Part shown: one piece after another, positions 1 through 8,493 of the stretch
Layout: each line of letters starts with the position of its first letter
Position numbering within the stretch: the stretch's first letter is position 1
NCBI GenBank assembly: GCA_046233135.1
Contig: JBJXHN010000002.1
Location: 62,001-126,000 of the forward strand
DNA: 64,000 bases
Direction: 5' to 3'
Source: JBJXHN01 sp046233135
GTDB lineage: Bacteria > Pseudomonadota > Alphaproteobacteria > Rhodospirillales > Rhodospirillaceae
Translations under genes and position numbers: made by a program
The notes under the pieces: generated by a model
What the model saw: only the letters and a program-made list of their open reading frames with translations
Database searches by the model: none
Told to the model about the DNA's origin: nothing

Positions 1-1
1 A

Positions 2-430
2 AGCCCGCTGCGGCCATCGCGCTTCGTGACCCGCAAGATCGTCAGCACGGCCATCCGCATTGCCGGTGGCTCGGGCGAGCGGTTGAAGCTGGGCAACATC
101 GGCATCCGCCGCGACTGGGGCTGGGCGCCGGAATACGTGGATGCCATGTGGCGCATGCTGCAGCTGGACGATCCGCAGGACTTCGTGATTGCCACCGGGG
201 AAACCCGCAGCCTGCAGGACTTCGTCTCCATCGTTTTCCAGCAACTGGGGATGGACTGGCAGGATCACGTGGATACGGATATGACCCTGTATCGTCCGTC
301 GGAAATTGATGTCAGCGTCGGGGATGCAGCCAAAGCCGACCGGTTGCTGGGCTGGAAGGCGGAAGTGCGTTTCGAAGAGATGATCGGCCGGCTGATCGCT
401 GCCGAGCGAGCCGGATCAGCCGAAGCCTGA
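2..430 (+). CDS. GDP-mannose 4,6-dehydratase-like protein, C-terminal part
   Basis: The reading frame is open from the left edge, so the start lies outside the window. The visible part is the C-terminal substrate-binding region of a short-chain dehydrogenase-type nucleotide-sugar enzyme. It has FVTRKI near the edge, then LGNIGIRRDWGWAPEYVDAM and YRPSEID, all typical of GDP-mannose 4,6-dehydratase (GDP-mannose to GDP-4-keto-6-deoxymannose, cytosolic). The gene reads toward uxs and belongs to the same sugar-nucleotide group. The family is clear. The exact substrate cannot be settled because the catalytic half is missing from the window. Confidence 0.85.
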   Translation, partial: SPLRPSRFVTRKIVSTAIRIAGGSGERLKLGNIGIRRDWGWAPEYVDAMWRMLQLDDPQDFVIATGETRSLQDFVSIVFQQLGMDWQDHVDTDMTLYRPSEIDVSVGDAAKADRLLGWKAEVRFEEMIGRLIAAERAGSAEA

Positions 431-571
431 CGCAAAAAACGACTTGGCCTAGATCAAACTGCCTTCAATCTGCATCGATTTACGGCAGGAACTTTGAGCT
501 AGAATCATATGGTTACAGCCTCGAGTCACGCCGAAGGCGTGCGTTCCGCCGGGAGTCGAAGACGCGCTTGC

Positions 572-600
572 GCACCGGAAAACCGGTGCCCACTTTTCCG
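572..600. repeat. Short palindromic intergenic element
   Basis: A perfect 7-bp stem with a 4-base loop (GCACCGG-AAAA-CCGGTGC, 572-589) overlaps a second possible pairing (CGGAAAA at 576-582 with TTTTCCG at 594-600). The two pairings exclude each other. From memory, similar sequence occurs in intergenic regions of many Alphaproteobacteria, but I could not check this. No T-run follows, so it is not a standard terminator. It lies 87 bases upstream of the uxs start. Confidence 0.5.
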
Positions 601-686
601 CTCGATGCTGTAGAGCCGACACTATACGGAAGGAACCGGGGGCCGGGGGTGCCGGCGCTCCGCATAAGAAGAGGGAAAGACATTCG

Positions 687-1631
687 ATGATCCCCACCAC
701 ACGTGTCCTGATCACCGGCGGGGCCGGCTTCCTGGGCTCGCATTTGTCCGAGCGGCTGGTGGAAGCCGGGCACGACGTGCTGTGTGTCGACAACTTCTTC
801 ACCGGGCGGCGCGCCAACGTGTCCCACCTGATCGGGCACGAGCGTTTCGAGCTGATGCGTCACGACGTGACCTTCCCGCTCTACGTGGAGGTGGATCAGA
901 TTTACAACCTGGCTTGCCCGGCCTCGCCGATTCACTATCAGCATGATCCGGTGCAGACCACCAAGACCAGCGTGCATGGGGCCATCAACATGCTGGGTCT
1001 GGCCAAGCGCTGTCGGGCCAAGATCTTCCAGGCCTCCACCTCTGAAGTCTATGGCGACCCGGAAGTCCATCCGCAGCCCGAAGGCTACTGGGGGCACGTG
1101 AATCCCATCGGCGTGCGCTCCTGCTATGACGAAGGCAAGCGCTGCGCGGAAACCCTGTTCTTCGACTATCGCCGCCAGCATGACCTGGACATCAAGGTGG
1201 GGCGGATCTTCAACACCTACGGCCCGCGCATGCATCCGGACGACGGACGGGTGGTGTCCAACTTCATTGTCCAGGCCCTGCGCGGTCAGGACATCACCAT
1301 CTATGGCGAAGGTCAGCAGACCCGGTCGTTCTGCTACGTCTCGGATCTGATCGAAGCTTTTGTCCGTCTGATGGCCACCGGCCACGAGGTCACCGGGCCG
1401 ATCAACCTGGGCAATCCGGGCGAATACACCATGCTGGAACTGGCCGAATCGGTGCTGCGTCTGACCGGGTCGACGTCCAAGCTGGTTCACCTGCCCTTGC
1501 CGCCGGATGATCCCAAGCAGCGCCGGCCCGATATCACCCAGGCCAAGGCGGTTCTGGACTGGGAACCGCGCGTGCCCCTGGAAGAGGGCCTGAAGGAAAC
1601 CATCGCCTACTTCCGCAAGGTCGTGGGCTGA
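687..1631 (+). CDS. uxs: UDP-glucuronate decarboxylase (UDP-xylose synthase)
   Basis: A 314-residue extended short-chain dehydrogenase. GGAGFLGSH at residues 11-19 binds NAD, and Y147 with K151 in YDEGK is the catalytic pair. The segments YNLACPASP and RIFNTYGPRM are hallmarks of the UDP-glucuronate decarboxylase family, which makes UDP-xylose from UDP-glucuronate in the cytosol. The length is normal for the bacterial single-domain form. AGAGGGAAAG before the ATG supports this start. A strong terminator follows directly, so the gene ends its transcription unit. It probably supplies UDP-pentose to the surrounding glycan genes. Confidence 0.92.
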   Translation: MIPTTRVLITGGAGFLGSHLSERLVEAGHDVLCVDNFFTGRRANVSHLIGHERFELMRHDVTFPLYVEVDQIYNLACPASPIHYQHDPVQTTKTSVHGAINMLGLAKRCRAKIFQASTSEVYGDPEVHPQPEGYWGHVNPIGVRSCYDEGKRCAETLFFDYRRQHDLDIKVGRIFNTYGPRMHPDDGRVVSNFIVQALRGQDITIYGEGQQTRSFCYVSDLIEAFVRLMATGHEVTGPINLGNPGEYTMLELAESVLRLTGSTSKLVHLPLPPDDPKQRRPDITQAKAVLDWEPRVPLEEGLKETIAYFRKVVG

Positions 1632-1644
1632 TCCATATTCTCAC

Positions 1645-1674
1645 CCGGGGCGGCCAGATCCGCCCCGGTTTTTT
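1645..1674 (+). terminator. Rho-independent terminator after uxs
   Basis: A perfect 9-bp stem (CCGGGGCGG 1645-1653 with CCGCCCCGG 1660-1668), a 6-base loop and six T residues (1669-1674). It lies 14 bases after the uxs stop and also covers the end of the convergent asnB gene. Confidence 0.9.
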
Positions 1675-3646
1675 ACAGCTGCCGTCGCCAGGCCTCGAAC
1701 ATCAGCACGGTCCACAGCCGGTACTGATGATTGCGTCGGCCGGACAGGTGCTCGGTCCAGGTCAGGCGGACGGTTTCCGCATTCAGCAGGCCCGACTCCG
1801 TCAGGCGCCGGGGATCCAGCAGGTCTTCCGCCCAGTCGCGCAAGGGGCCGCGCAGCCAGCCGTCCAGCGGCACGGCGAAGCCTTGCTTCGGACGGTCGAT
1901 CAGGGGGCGTGGCACATGGCGGTCCAGTACCCTGCGCAGCAGCCACTTGCTGCGCCCGTCCCGCTGTTTCAGGTGGGGCGGCAGCCGCCAGGACCATTCC
2001 ACCACCCGGTGATCGAGAATCGGCACGCGGGCTTCCAGGGCGACGGCCATGGAGGCCCGGTCCACCTTGGTCAGAATATCGTCGGGCAGATAGGTCTTCT
2101 GGTCCTGCCACTGCATCCAGGCGACCGGGTCCGATGCGATGGGCACGGCGTCACCGGCGCCCGTGCGATCGGACAGGCCTCCGGGGCGGGCTTCGGTGAC
2201 GCCGGGCATAAGGCTGGCCGGGTTCTGCCACTGGCTGACCAGATAGCGGTAGACGGCCTCCAGGTCCGGCAGGGCAAGCAGTCCGGCCAGCTTGTGCAGC
2301 CGGTCGCCGGCGGCGAAGGGGCGCAGGCGCGGCGGCAGCAGGTCGAAGATGCTCTGCCAGGCGCCCGGGGACAGGGTTCGGATCGCCGAGCCGGCCCCGC
2401 GCCGCAGCCAGCGGGGCATATTGTCCAACCGGGGCCAGAGGTCGCCGGCAATGCCGTGGCGGGCATAGCCGGCGAACAGCTCGTCCCCGCCGTCGCCGGA
2501 CAGGGCGACGGTGACATGGCGGCGAGTCAGCTCCGACAGCAGCAGGGTGGGGATCTGGCTGGCGTCGGCGAAGGGTTCGTCCCAGTGCTCCGGCAGGCGG
2601 GGGATCAGATCCAGGGCCTGCTGCGGGGTGACGGTCAGGGTGGTGTGGTCGGTGCCCAGGTGGCGGGCCACGGCCTCGGCATGGGCGGCTTCGTCATAGG
2701 CGCCCTCGCCGTATCCGCCCGCGCCGTATCCGATGGTAAAGGTGCGGACCGGGCCGGTGCTGGCCTTCTGCATCAGGGCCGCGACGGTGGAGCTGTCCAC
2801 ACCGCCGGAGAGGAATGCTCCCAGGGGCACGTCGGCGATCATGCGGCGTTTGACCGCGTCGGACAGCAGGGCTTCCAGCTGATCGGTGGCGCCGTCATCG
2901 GACAGGCCGGTCAGCGGGTCGGCCCGTCCGGCGGCGGCCACTGCGTCTAGGCTCCAATAGGCGGTCGGACCTGCGGGCTCATGGTCGCCGGGGGCGATGG
3001 TCAGCCAGGTGCCCGGCGGCTGCTTGTGGACGCCGGCGTGGATGGTATGGGGCGTGGGCACATAGGCATAGCGCAGATAGGCCGCCAGGGCGCCGGGATC
3101 GAGGGCGGCGGCGAAAGCGGGGTGGGCGCGCAGGGCTTTGGGGGTGGAGCCGAACAGGAAACTGCCGTCCGGAGTGACGGTCCAGTACAGGGGTTTGATG
3201 CCCAGGCGGTCGCGGATCAGATGCAGGCGGCGCTCCTGCCGGTCCCACAGGGCGATGGCGAACATGCCGATCAGCCGGCTGAGGGTAGCCTCGACCCCCC
3301 ACAAGGCGACGGCTTCCAGCAGTACTTCGGTGTCGGAATGGCCGCGGTATCGGGTGACGCCGGCGGCAATCAGTTCCTGGCGCAGGTCCTCGGCGTTATA
3401 GATTTCGCCGTTGTAGGTGATCATCCAGCGGCCGTTGGCAGAGGCCATGGGCTGGTGGCCGGCCTCTGACAGGTCGACGATTGCCAGCCTGCGCTGACCA
3501 AGGACCACTCCGGCTTCAGGATCTGTCCAGACCGCGCCGTCGTCCGGTCCGCGATGGAACAGGCTGTCGGTCATGGCGGTGCCCAGGGCGTGGGCTGTCC
3601 AGGAGGCGGGCAGGCGGGTGAACAGAAAGCCGGCGATGCCGCACAT
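1673..3646 (-). CDS. asnB: Asparagine synthase (glutamine-hydrolysing)
   Basis: A 657-residue two-domain enzyme. The N-terminus MCGIAGF places the nucleophilic Cys2 of the class II glutamine amidotransferase domain directly after the initiator Met, which fixes the start. The synthetase domain carries the PP-loop SGGVDSS near residue 280 and LSGDGGDELFAGY further on. It transfers glutamine nitrogen to aspartate with ATP. In polysaccharide clusters such paralogues often amidate sugar acids instead, and this gene sits between uxs and a glycosyltransferase, so a role in glycan modification is possible. AGGAGAG precedes the start codon. Family certain; the physiological acceptor is an inference. 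Confidence 0.9.
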   Translation of the reverse strand: MCGIAGFLFTRLPASWTAHALGTAMTDSLFHRGPDDGAVWTDPEAGVVLGQRRLAIVDLSEAGHQPMASANGRWMITYNGEIYNAEDLRQELIAAGVTRYRGHSDTEVLLEAVALWGVEATLSRLIGMFAIALWDRQERRLHLIRDRLGIKPLYWTVTPDGSFLFGSTPKALRAHPAFAAALDPGALAAYLRYAYVPTPHTIHAGVHKQPPGTWLTIAPGDHEPAGPTAYWSLDAVAAAGRADPLTGLSDDGATDQLEALLSDAVKRRMIADVPLGAFLSGGVDSSTVAALMQKASTGPVRTFTIGYGAGGYGEGAYDEAAHAEAVARHLGTDHTTLTVTPQQALDLIPRLPEHWDEPFADASQIPTLLLSELTRRHVTVALSGDGGDELFAGYARHGIAGDLWPRLDNMPRWLRRGAGSAIRTLSPGAWQSIFDLLPPRLRPFAAGDRLHKLAGLLALPDLEAVYRYLVSQWQNPASLMPGVTEARPGGLSDRTGAGDAVPIASDPVAWMQWQDQKTYLPDDILTKVDRASMAVALEARVPILDHRVVEWSWRLPPHLKQRDGRSKWLLRRVLDRHVPRPLIDRPKQGFAVPLDGWLRGPLRDWAEDLLDPRRLTESGLLNAETVRLTWTEHLSGRRNHQYRLWTVLMFEAWRRQL

Positions 3647-3794
3647 GCGCTGTCTCTCCTGAGGGGACGGTAGGGGCGGATGATTTCGGACGGATGCGCC
3701 GCATCATAGCGTGCTCCGGCTCCGCGAGGGTAGAGGGTGGCTGAGGCCGGGGAAAGGCGAGGGTTCGGGGCGGAGTTCAAATCCGCAGCAAGAG

Positions 3795-3867
3795 GGCCGA
3801 CGGGCCGCCGGGCGAAGCCCGCCCCATGGGAGGCGTTCGCGCAGCGCACTGCCGAGAGATAAATAAA
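3795..3867. repeat. 73-bp direct repeat, copy 1
   Basis: First of two near-identical 73-bp units in the 330-base gap between asnB and the glycosyltransferase gene. Each holds a small hairpin (CGGGC-GAA-GCCCG) and the segment GGAGGCGTTCGCGCAGCG, and ends in an AT-rich tail (AGATAAATAAA here). Copy 1 differs from copy 2 at only a few bases. The gap holds no gene that I can support. Confidence 0.85.
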
Positions 3868-3885
3868 TCAAATGCGGGAGCCAGC

Positions 3886-3958
3886 GGCCGACGGGCCGCC
3901 GGGCGAAGCCCGCCCCATCGGAGGCGTTCGCGCAGCGAACTGCCGTGAGATATATAAA
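3886..3958. repeat. 73-bp direct repeat, copy 2
   Basis: Second unit, in the same orientation and starting 91 bp after copy 1. The tail here is AGATATATAAA. The pair looks like a dispersed intergenic element, and a diverged relative lies near 41425-41490. Confidence 0.85.
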
Positions 3959-3977
3959 CTGAGGGCGGGAAGGGGGC

Positions 3978-5252
3978 TCAGGACTTCCGGACGACGCTGC
4001 GGTAGAGCACTTCCCACTGGGCGGCGAGGGCGGGCCAGGCATAGTCGGCTTCGACGATGGCGCGGCCGGCGGTACCGGCGGCGGCCCAGCGGGCCTGGGC
4101 GGTCACAGCGTCTTCCAGGGCATGGGGCAGGGTGGTGCCGTCTCCGGCAAAGGTCCAGGCAGCGCCGGCGCGCACCAGCCGGTTGGCCAGGGGCAGCCTT
4201 TCCGACACCAGCACCGGCCGCCGCCGGGCCAGCGCCTCGAGCAGGCCACCGGGCAGCGTGGTGCTGCCGATGGAGCCGGAACAGGGGATCAGGACCAGGT
4301 CGGCGGTATCGAACAGCGCCCATTTGGCCGCGCCCTGAGTGGGGCCGGTAAAGATCAGATGGCGGCCGGGGGCGAGGCTCAGACGCTGGGCGATGCCGCG
4401 CAAGGTGGCTTCGGCGGCGGGCGTGGCATCGGCGATGACCAGCCGCACGGGCACCTGGCGGTCCCGCTGGCGGGCGACGGCGATCAGGGCCAGTTCCAGG
4501 CAGGGCAGCGGCGCGTCGCGGGCGAGCACGAGCAGGGTTGCCGGCGCGCCGGGTTGGGGCTGGAGACTGGGCCGCAGGATCGTGGGGCGGGTCAGGGCGG
4601 CGGGCGGGGCGCCGAAGGGGATGATGGTCGGCTCGGGTGCGCCTTCGGGCAGGGGCAGATGCTGCACGGCCCGGGCGGAGGGGACCTGGATGGCGGCAGC
4701 CCCTTGCAGGGCGGCACGCAGCAGCAGCAGTGTGGCGGTTGAGGGCGGAGCCGTCCCGGGGCTGTCATAGGGGGAGAGGATATAGGGAACCCCGAACCGC
4801 CGGCACAGCCGCACGGCCTTCCACGCCGGCCAGCCGGCCAGTCCGTGAATATGGACGAGGTCGAGGGACGGCAGGCAGCGGGCGAGGGCAGCTCCGAGTC
4901 CGGGTGCGCGATGCCAGGGCTTGCCGAGTCCGTCGGGATGGAGGGACAGGGTGGTGCCGGTTTCCGCGCCTGATGTGGTTTCGGGCGGATCCGGCGGGAT
5001 TTTCCGGGGGAGGTGTTCGGACGCCTGGGGCAGTCCAACGGCGAAGACGGTGGCACCGAGCCCCCGCGCCGCGAGCGCCCGGGCAAGGCTGAGACTGGGC
5101 ACGGCCGCCTCGTCTGCTCCGTCATTCCAGAGGTTATGCGGGAGGGCGGTGGGCAGGATCGGGGCGAGCACATGAGCGACGCGCGGGGGCGCATCGGACA
5201 AGGCAACCCCGCCGCATGCGGATGGGGGGGACCCGGGGCGCGAACCGGACAT
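3978..5252 (-). CDS. Glycosyltransferase family 4-like protein
   Basis: A 424-residue GT-B type glycosyltransferase. The N-terminal half has DLVHIHGLAGWPAWKA and PYILSPYDSPG, typical of the acceptor-side domain of GT4 enzymes. The C-terminal half has DLVLIPCSGSIGSTTLPGGL followed by LEALARRRPVLVS, which matches the donor-binding segment, although the usual E-x7-E is not clearly kept. It probably adds one sugar to a lipid-linked surface glycan at the cytoplasmic face. The N-terminus is proline-rich and the true start could be a few codons further in. Acceptor and donor sugars cannot be predicted. Confidence 0.75.
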   Translation of the reverse strand: MSGSRPGSPPSACGGVALSDAPPRVAHVLAPILPTALPHNLWNDGADEAAVPSLSLARALAARGLGATVFAVGLPQASEHLPRKIPPDPPETTSGAETGTTLSLHPDGLGKPWHRAPGLGAALARCLPSLDLVHIHGLAGWPAWKAVRLCRRFGVPYILSPYDSPGTAPPSTATLLLLRAALQGAAAIQVPSARAVQHLPLPEGAPEPTIIPFGAPPAALTRPTILRPSLQPQPGAPATLLVLARDAPLPCLELALIAVARQRDRQVPVRLVIADATPAAEATLRGIAQRLSLAPGRHLIFTGPTQGAAKWALFDTADLVLIPCSGSIGSTTLPGGLLEALARRRPVLVSERLPLANRLVRAGAAWTFAGDGTTLPHALEDAVTAQARWAAAGTAGRAIVEADYAWPALAAQWEVLYRSVVRKS

Positions 5253-5503
5253 GGAGGGTGTCTCCGGGAACGCTGTGTGATGGGATTATCTCCCGCTTAG
5301 CTTGCGCCAGTCGCGCGCCGTTGCCAACACCGAAGCGGGTTAAAAACCGGATTTTTTTGTGGGTTGACGGCGCGGAGGTGTGACAGGTGAAGGGAAGGTA
5401 GACGGACGATGATGAGCAGGCTTGCATCGCCCTATGGATTGCCGTAGTGTCCCGCCCTCCCAAGCGGCGGGTCCACCCCGCCCGCGACCACAAATTTTCC
5501 TGC

Positions 5504-5594
<91 letters not shown>

Positions 5595-5706
5595 TTTTCT
5601 CCCGGTTAGTGGCCCGAAAGGGCCTGAAAACTAGCGGAAAACAAGCGATTAAGGCCCCGGCACGGCGCGCCGGGGTTCGCTTGTGTTCGCCGCTATTCGC
5701 GCGTAG

Positions 5707-5729
5707 AGTATGGGTAGAAGTATGGGTAG
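5707..5729 (+). repeat. Tandem 11-bp repeat, possible integrase arm sites
   Basis: AGTATGGGTAG occurs at 5707-5717 and again at 5719-5729, one base apart, between the tRNA and the integrase gene. Short direct repeats in this position are typical of arm-type binding sites of P4-family integrases; that role is inferred. Confidence 0.6.
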
Positions 5730-5733
5730 GAAA

Positions 5734-5757
5734 TTCGAATCCCGGACCCTTCTGCCA
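5734..5757 (+). repeat. Imperfect copy of a tRNA 3' end (attachment-site-like)
   Basis: TTCGAATCCC followed by GGACCCTTCTGCCA resembles the 3' end of tRNA-Ser (TTCGAATCCC then ACCCTCTCCGCCA). The first ten bases are identical and the rest aligns with small gaps. Its last bases overlap the integrase start codon. It could be a remnant attachment site from an earlier insertion or from a different tRNA target. Confidence 0.45.
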
Positions 5758-6950
5758 TGGGCAAACTCACCGCACACCAGATCGCACGCGCCAGCAAACG
5801 GGGCCTTCTGAACGACGGCGACGGCCTCTATCTGCAAATCAGCGCGGCCGGGGCAAAATCCTGGATCTTCCGCTATCGGGCGGAGGGCAAGTTGCGCGAC
5901 CACGGCTTGGGGTCCGCAAGCACGCTGAGTCTGGCCGAAGCGCGGGAGAAAGCCCGGGCCTGCCGCCAGATGCGCCTTGAGGGGATTGACCCCATCGAGG
6001 CGAAGAAGCGCCGCCGGGTGGCCGCCCGGCTGGAGGCGGCACGGTCGATCACCTTCGCTGAATGCGCCGAGCGCTATGTGGAGGCGCACAAAGCCGCCTG
6101 GAAAAATCCCAAGCACGGTGCCCAATGGAGCGCGACGCTCTCGGCATACGCCTATCCGGTGTTCGGGGCACTGCCGGTGGCGGATATCGATGTGGGGCTG
6201 GTGCTGAAAGCGCTGGAACCGATCTGGACGGAAAAGCCCGAGACGGCAAGCCGGGTGCGTGGCCGGATCGAGGCGGTTCTCGACTGGGCCAAGGTGCGCG
6301 AGTACCGGGAGGGCGCAAATCCGGCTCTGTGGAAGGGCAACCTCTCTCACATGCTGCCCGCGCGGGCCAAGCTGCGGAAGGTGGAGCACCACCCGGCCCT
6401 TCCATACAAGGACATGCCCGCCTTCTGGCAGGCTCTCGCCGAGCAGCCGGGCGTGGGGGCGGAGGCGCTGCGCTTCACCATCCTGACGGCGGCCCGCTCC
6501 GGCGAGGTGCGCGGCGCGACCTGGGCGGAAATCGACCTGGATGCGGGGCTGTGGACGATTCCGGAGGACCGGATGAAGGCCGCCCGGGAGCATCGGGTGC
6601 CTTTGTCGCCGCAAGCCGTCGCTGTCCTCAAGGAAGCCGCCAAGCGGGGGACGGAGGGGCTGATTTTCCCCGGCGCGAAGTCGGGGAAGATGCTGTCGGA
6701 CATGTCCCTGACGGCGGTGCTCCGCCGCATGAAGCGCGATGACATCACGGTGCACGGCTTCCGCTCGACCTTCCGCGACTGGGCAGCGGATTGCACGCAA
6801 GCTCCCCGCGAACTGGCCGAGGCCGCGCTCGCGCACACCCAGGGGAGCAAGGCGGAACAGGCCTATTGGCGGTCGGATATGGCGGAGAAGCGGCGACCGC
6901 TGATGGCGCAATGGGGGGCTTTTTGCGGGGGAAGATTTTGGCATGACTGA
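5757..6950 (+). CDS. Tyrosine-type site-specific integrase, P4 family
   Basis: A 397-residue recombinase. The N-terminus (LNDGDGLYLQIS, then SWIFRYR) is the DUF4102-type arm-binding domain of P4-like integrases. A SAM-like core-binding domain follows, then the catalytic domain with TAARSGEVRG (first catalytic Arg), HGFRSTFRDW (His/Arg box) and the likely Tyr nucleophile in QAYWRSDM near residue 377. The length and all catalytic boxes are normal, so the protein could be active. It lies next to tRNA-Ser and reads away from it, the standard arrangement for a tRNA-integrated island. It would catalyse insertion and excision at the tRNA 3' end. Confidence 0.93.
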   Translation: MGKLTAHQIARASKRGLLNDGDGLYLQISAAGAKSWIFRYRAEGKLRDHGLGSASTLSLAEAREKARACRQMRLEGIDPIEAKKRRRVAARLEAARSITFAECAERYVEAHKAAWKNPKHGAQWSATLSAYAYPVFGALPVADIDVGLVLKALEPIWTEKPETASRVRGRIEAVLDWAKVREYREGANPALWKGNLSHMLPARAKLRKVEHHPALPYKDMPAFWQALAEQPGVGAEALRFTILTAARSGEVRGATWAEIDLDAGLWTIPEDRMKAAREHRVPLSPQAVAVLKEAAKRGTEGLIFPGAKSGKMLSDMSLTAVLRRMKRDDITVHGFRSTFRDWAADCTQAPRELAEAALAHTQGSKAEQAYWRSDMAEKRRPLMAQWGAFCGGRFWHD

Positions 6951-6969
6951 GTATTGGTTTTCGAAAATA

Positions 6970-7581
6970 CTAGGTCCTCGTTGCTTTGTATTCACACTTG
7001 TATGGTGTTAGTTCCTGTGTTTCCGACAATAGTCCGGTTTCTAGTGTTTTTAGTATTCTACTGTATTCTGAATCTACAAGAAGCCAGCAATTGAGATCGA
7101 AATTTGTCATGAAATTAACATGATTTTCCCAATATCCACTGCCTTTACAAAAGAACTCTCTGATATGACCCAGCTGAATGATGAACTCTTCGCAAAAGGC
7201 GCCCTTTGGAGTAACTGTGTGAGAGATTGATGAGCATAAAAGTAATGCTCGCCTCTTTGTTTCATCTGGAGCTGGCTCCTTCTCCTTGTAGAAAAGGGTT
7301 AATAGGGCATTGAGTTCGGCGACTTCGGATCGGAGGGTTTCATATCGCCGCAGTAGCGCATCAGCAGTTCTATGTGCAGATGCGTTTGATAATTCTACTT
7401 CTTTTAGATCTGCCATGCGTTGAGCAAGGTGAGTGCTATACTCAGCGATTTCCACATTGTGCGCTTTGATGGAAATTTCTATTTTTTTCATCTTATGATT
7501 TATCGCAAATATAAGAAGGGCAACAACTCCACTTACTATCGCAGAGATTATTGTTGGTGACAGAGGGTAGTCAGTCGGCAT
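6970..7581 (-). CDS. Hypothetical protein with N-terminal membrane anchor
   Basis: 203 residues, family not recognised. Residues 9-27 form one hydrophobic helix (IISAIVSGVVALLIFAI) followed by a basic stretch, so the rest should face the cytoplasm. Residues 30-100 are helical and charged with likely coiled-coil character. The C-terminal half is rich in Cys, Phe and Trp. Base composition is much more AT-rich than the neighbours, a sign of separate origin. It is convergent with the integrase (20-base gap). Small anchored proteins of this shape occur in defence islands, but no function can be assigned. Confidence 0.6.
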   Translation of the reverse strand: MPTDYPLSPTIISAIVSGVVALLIFAINHKMKKIEISIKAHNVEIAEYSTHLAQRMADLKEVELSNASAHRTADALLRRYETLRSEVAELNALLTLFYKEKEPAPDETKRRALLLCSSISHTVTPKGAFCEEFIIQLGHIREFFCKGSGYWENHVNFMTNFDLNCWLLVDSEYSRILKTLETGLLSETQELTPYKCEYKATRT

Positions 7582-7956
7582 TGCTGTTAATCCTGGATAA
7601 AGAGTTTTCGGGAAATTTCTCTATTTAGGTGGGGAATTAATATTAATAGATCAATATGTTTTGGTCCGATCTGGAGTTTAGGGTGTAAGTACTCAGCCCC
7701 TGACGTCAGGAATGAATGTCTTCGGGAAAAGTTCGAAATAGCAGAGGCTTAATCCCTGGTTTGGCCAAGGTGGCAGAGGGTAAAGCGCTGCCGCAACAGA
7801 CCGACCACAAGCTCCGTCAAGGAGGAACCCGCAGGGGCAATTCCTTTGCGGGGCGTAGGCCTGTTAAACTGGCCCCTTCCATAGCCTCCGGGACCGGCAC
7901 CCCGACAGCGACGGCCGCGGTATTGCTATGCTCGTTTCAGGTCTGCGGTTGAAGAA
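7582..7956. other. Non-coding gap with phage-leader-like repeat
   Basis: No convincing gene. A 78-codon plus-strand frame at 7716-7952 looks fortuitous. The notable content is the repeat at 7818-7847. The left third is AT-rich and probably holds the promoter of the minus-strand gene. Confidence 0.5.
7818..7847. repeat. Long-range direct repeat, left copy
   Basis: A 23-base block (CAAGGAGGAACCCGCAGGGG then CAA, 7818-7840) is identical to 36117-36139. One mismatch then follows, and TCCTTT is shared. The two copies sit near opposite ends of the island in the same orientation. On the minus strand both can be read as KG(I/F)APAGSSL, as in Ash/Icd-like phage leader peptides. Confidence 0.75.
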
Positions 7957-8262
7957 GTGATGTCCCCTAAAAATCCAAAACCCAATTCATTGCGACATTC
8001 GGAAGCGCGACCCGTTGAGCCGGTTAACGCGGTGCAGGAGGCGTTCGACTGGTTGCTTGGCTGCCTTGGTGTCTTGGATATTGAGCAAGGCTTTTACGGT
8101 GTTCGGTATCGTCCTATCGACATGGATGCATCAGAGACCCGGTCTTGGGGATTCTTTGGCACATACGATGACGACATTATTCAGTGGTATATCGGTGAGG
8201 ATTTGATTTCCATTGATGCAACGGTCAAGGCAGCTGAAGAGAAAGGAAATCTTATCGCATAG
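7957..8262 (+). CDS. Hypothetical protein, possibly the 5' part of a broken gene
   Basis: 101 residues, family not recognised. The middle segment (VQEAFDWLLGCLGVLDIEQGF) and the acidic second half look like real coding sequence. The stop TAG at 8260-8262 is followed in the same frame by one more stop at 8272-8274 and then by a long open frame to 9267. The gene may therefore be an independent small protein or the N-terminal piece of a larger gene cut by point mutations. Confidence 0.5.
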   Translation: MMSPKNPKPNSLRHSEARPVEPVNAVQEAFDWLLGCLGVLDIEQGFYGVRYRPIDMDASETRSWGFFGTYDDDIIQWYIGEDLISIDATVKAAEEKGNLIA

Positions 8263-8493
8263 GAGGTTTGGTGAGACTGCCATGATCCTGTCAATAGAGG
8301 CTGGTGGGAACAGTTAACACAACAGCAGAAGGCTTTTGAAGCAAGGTGCCGAGCAAGCGGGTACATACGCGGAGAGACTTTTGTTCTATCGGCGAATAAT
8401 CCGCGCGGATATTTTGAGATTGCCTCTGGTTGCAAGTGCCCCATTGAGGTAAGTGAGGCGATCCTGCGCGAGCGAGCGTCAGCGCATGCAAAT

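Noticed and set aside
5649..6995. 448-codon minus-strand frame opposite the integrase
   Set aside because: It covers the conserved integrase in antisense and has no protein-like features.
7716..7952. 78-codon plus-strand frame
   Set aside because: Low-complexity translation, no ribosome-binding site, and its central part coincides with the non-coding direct repeat.
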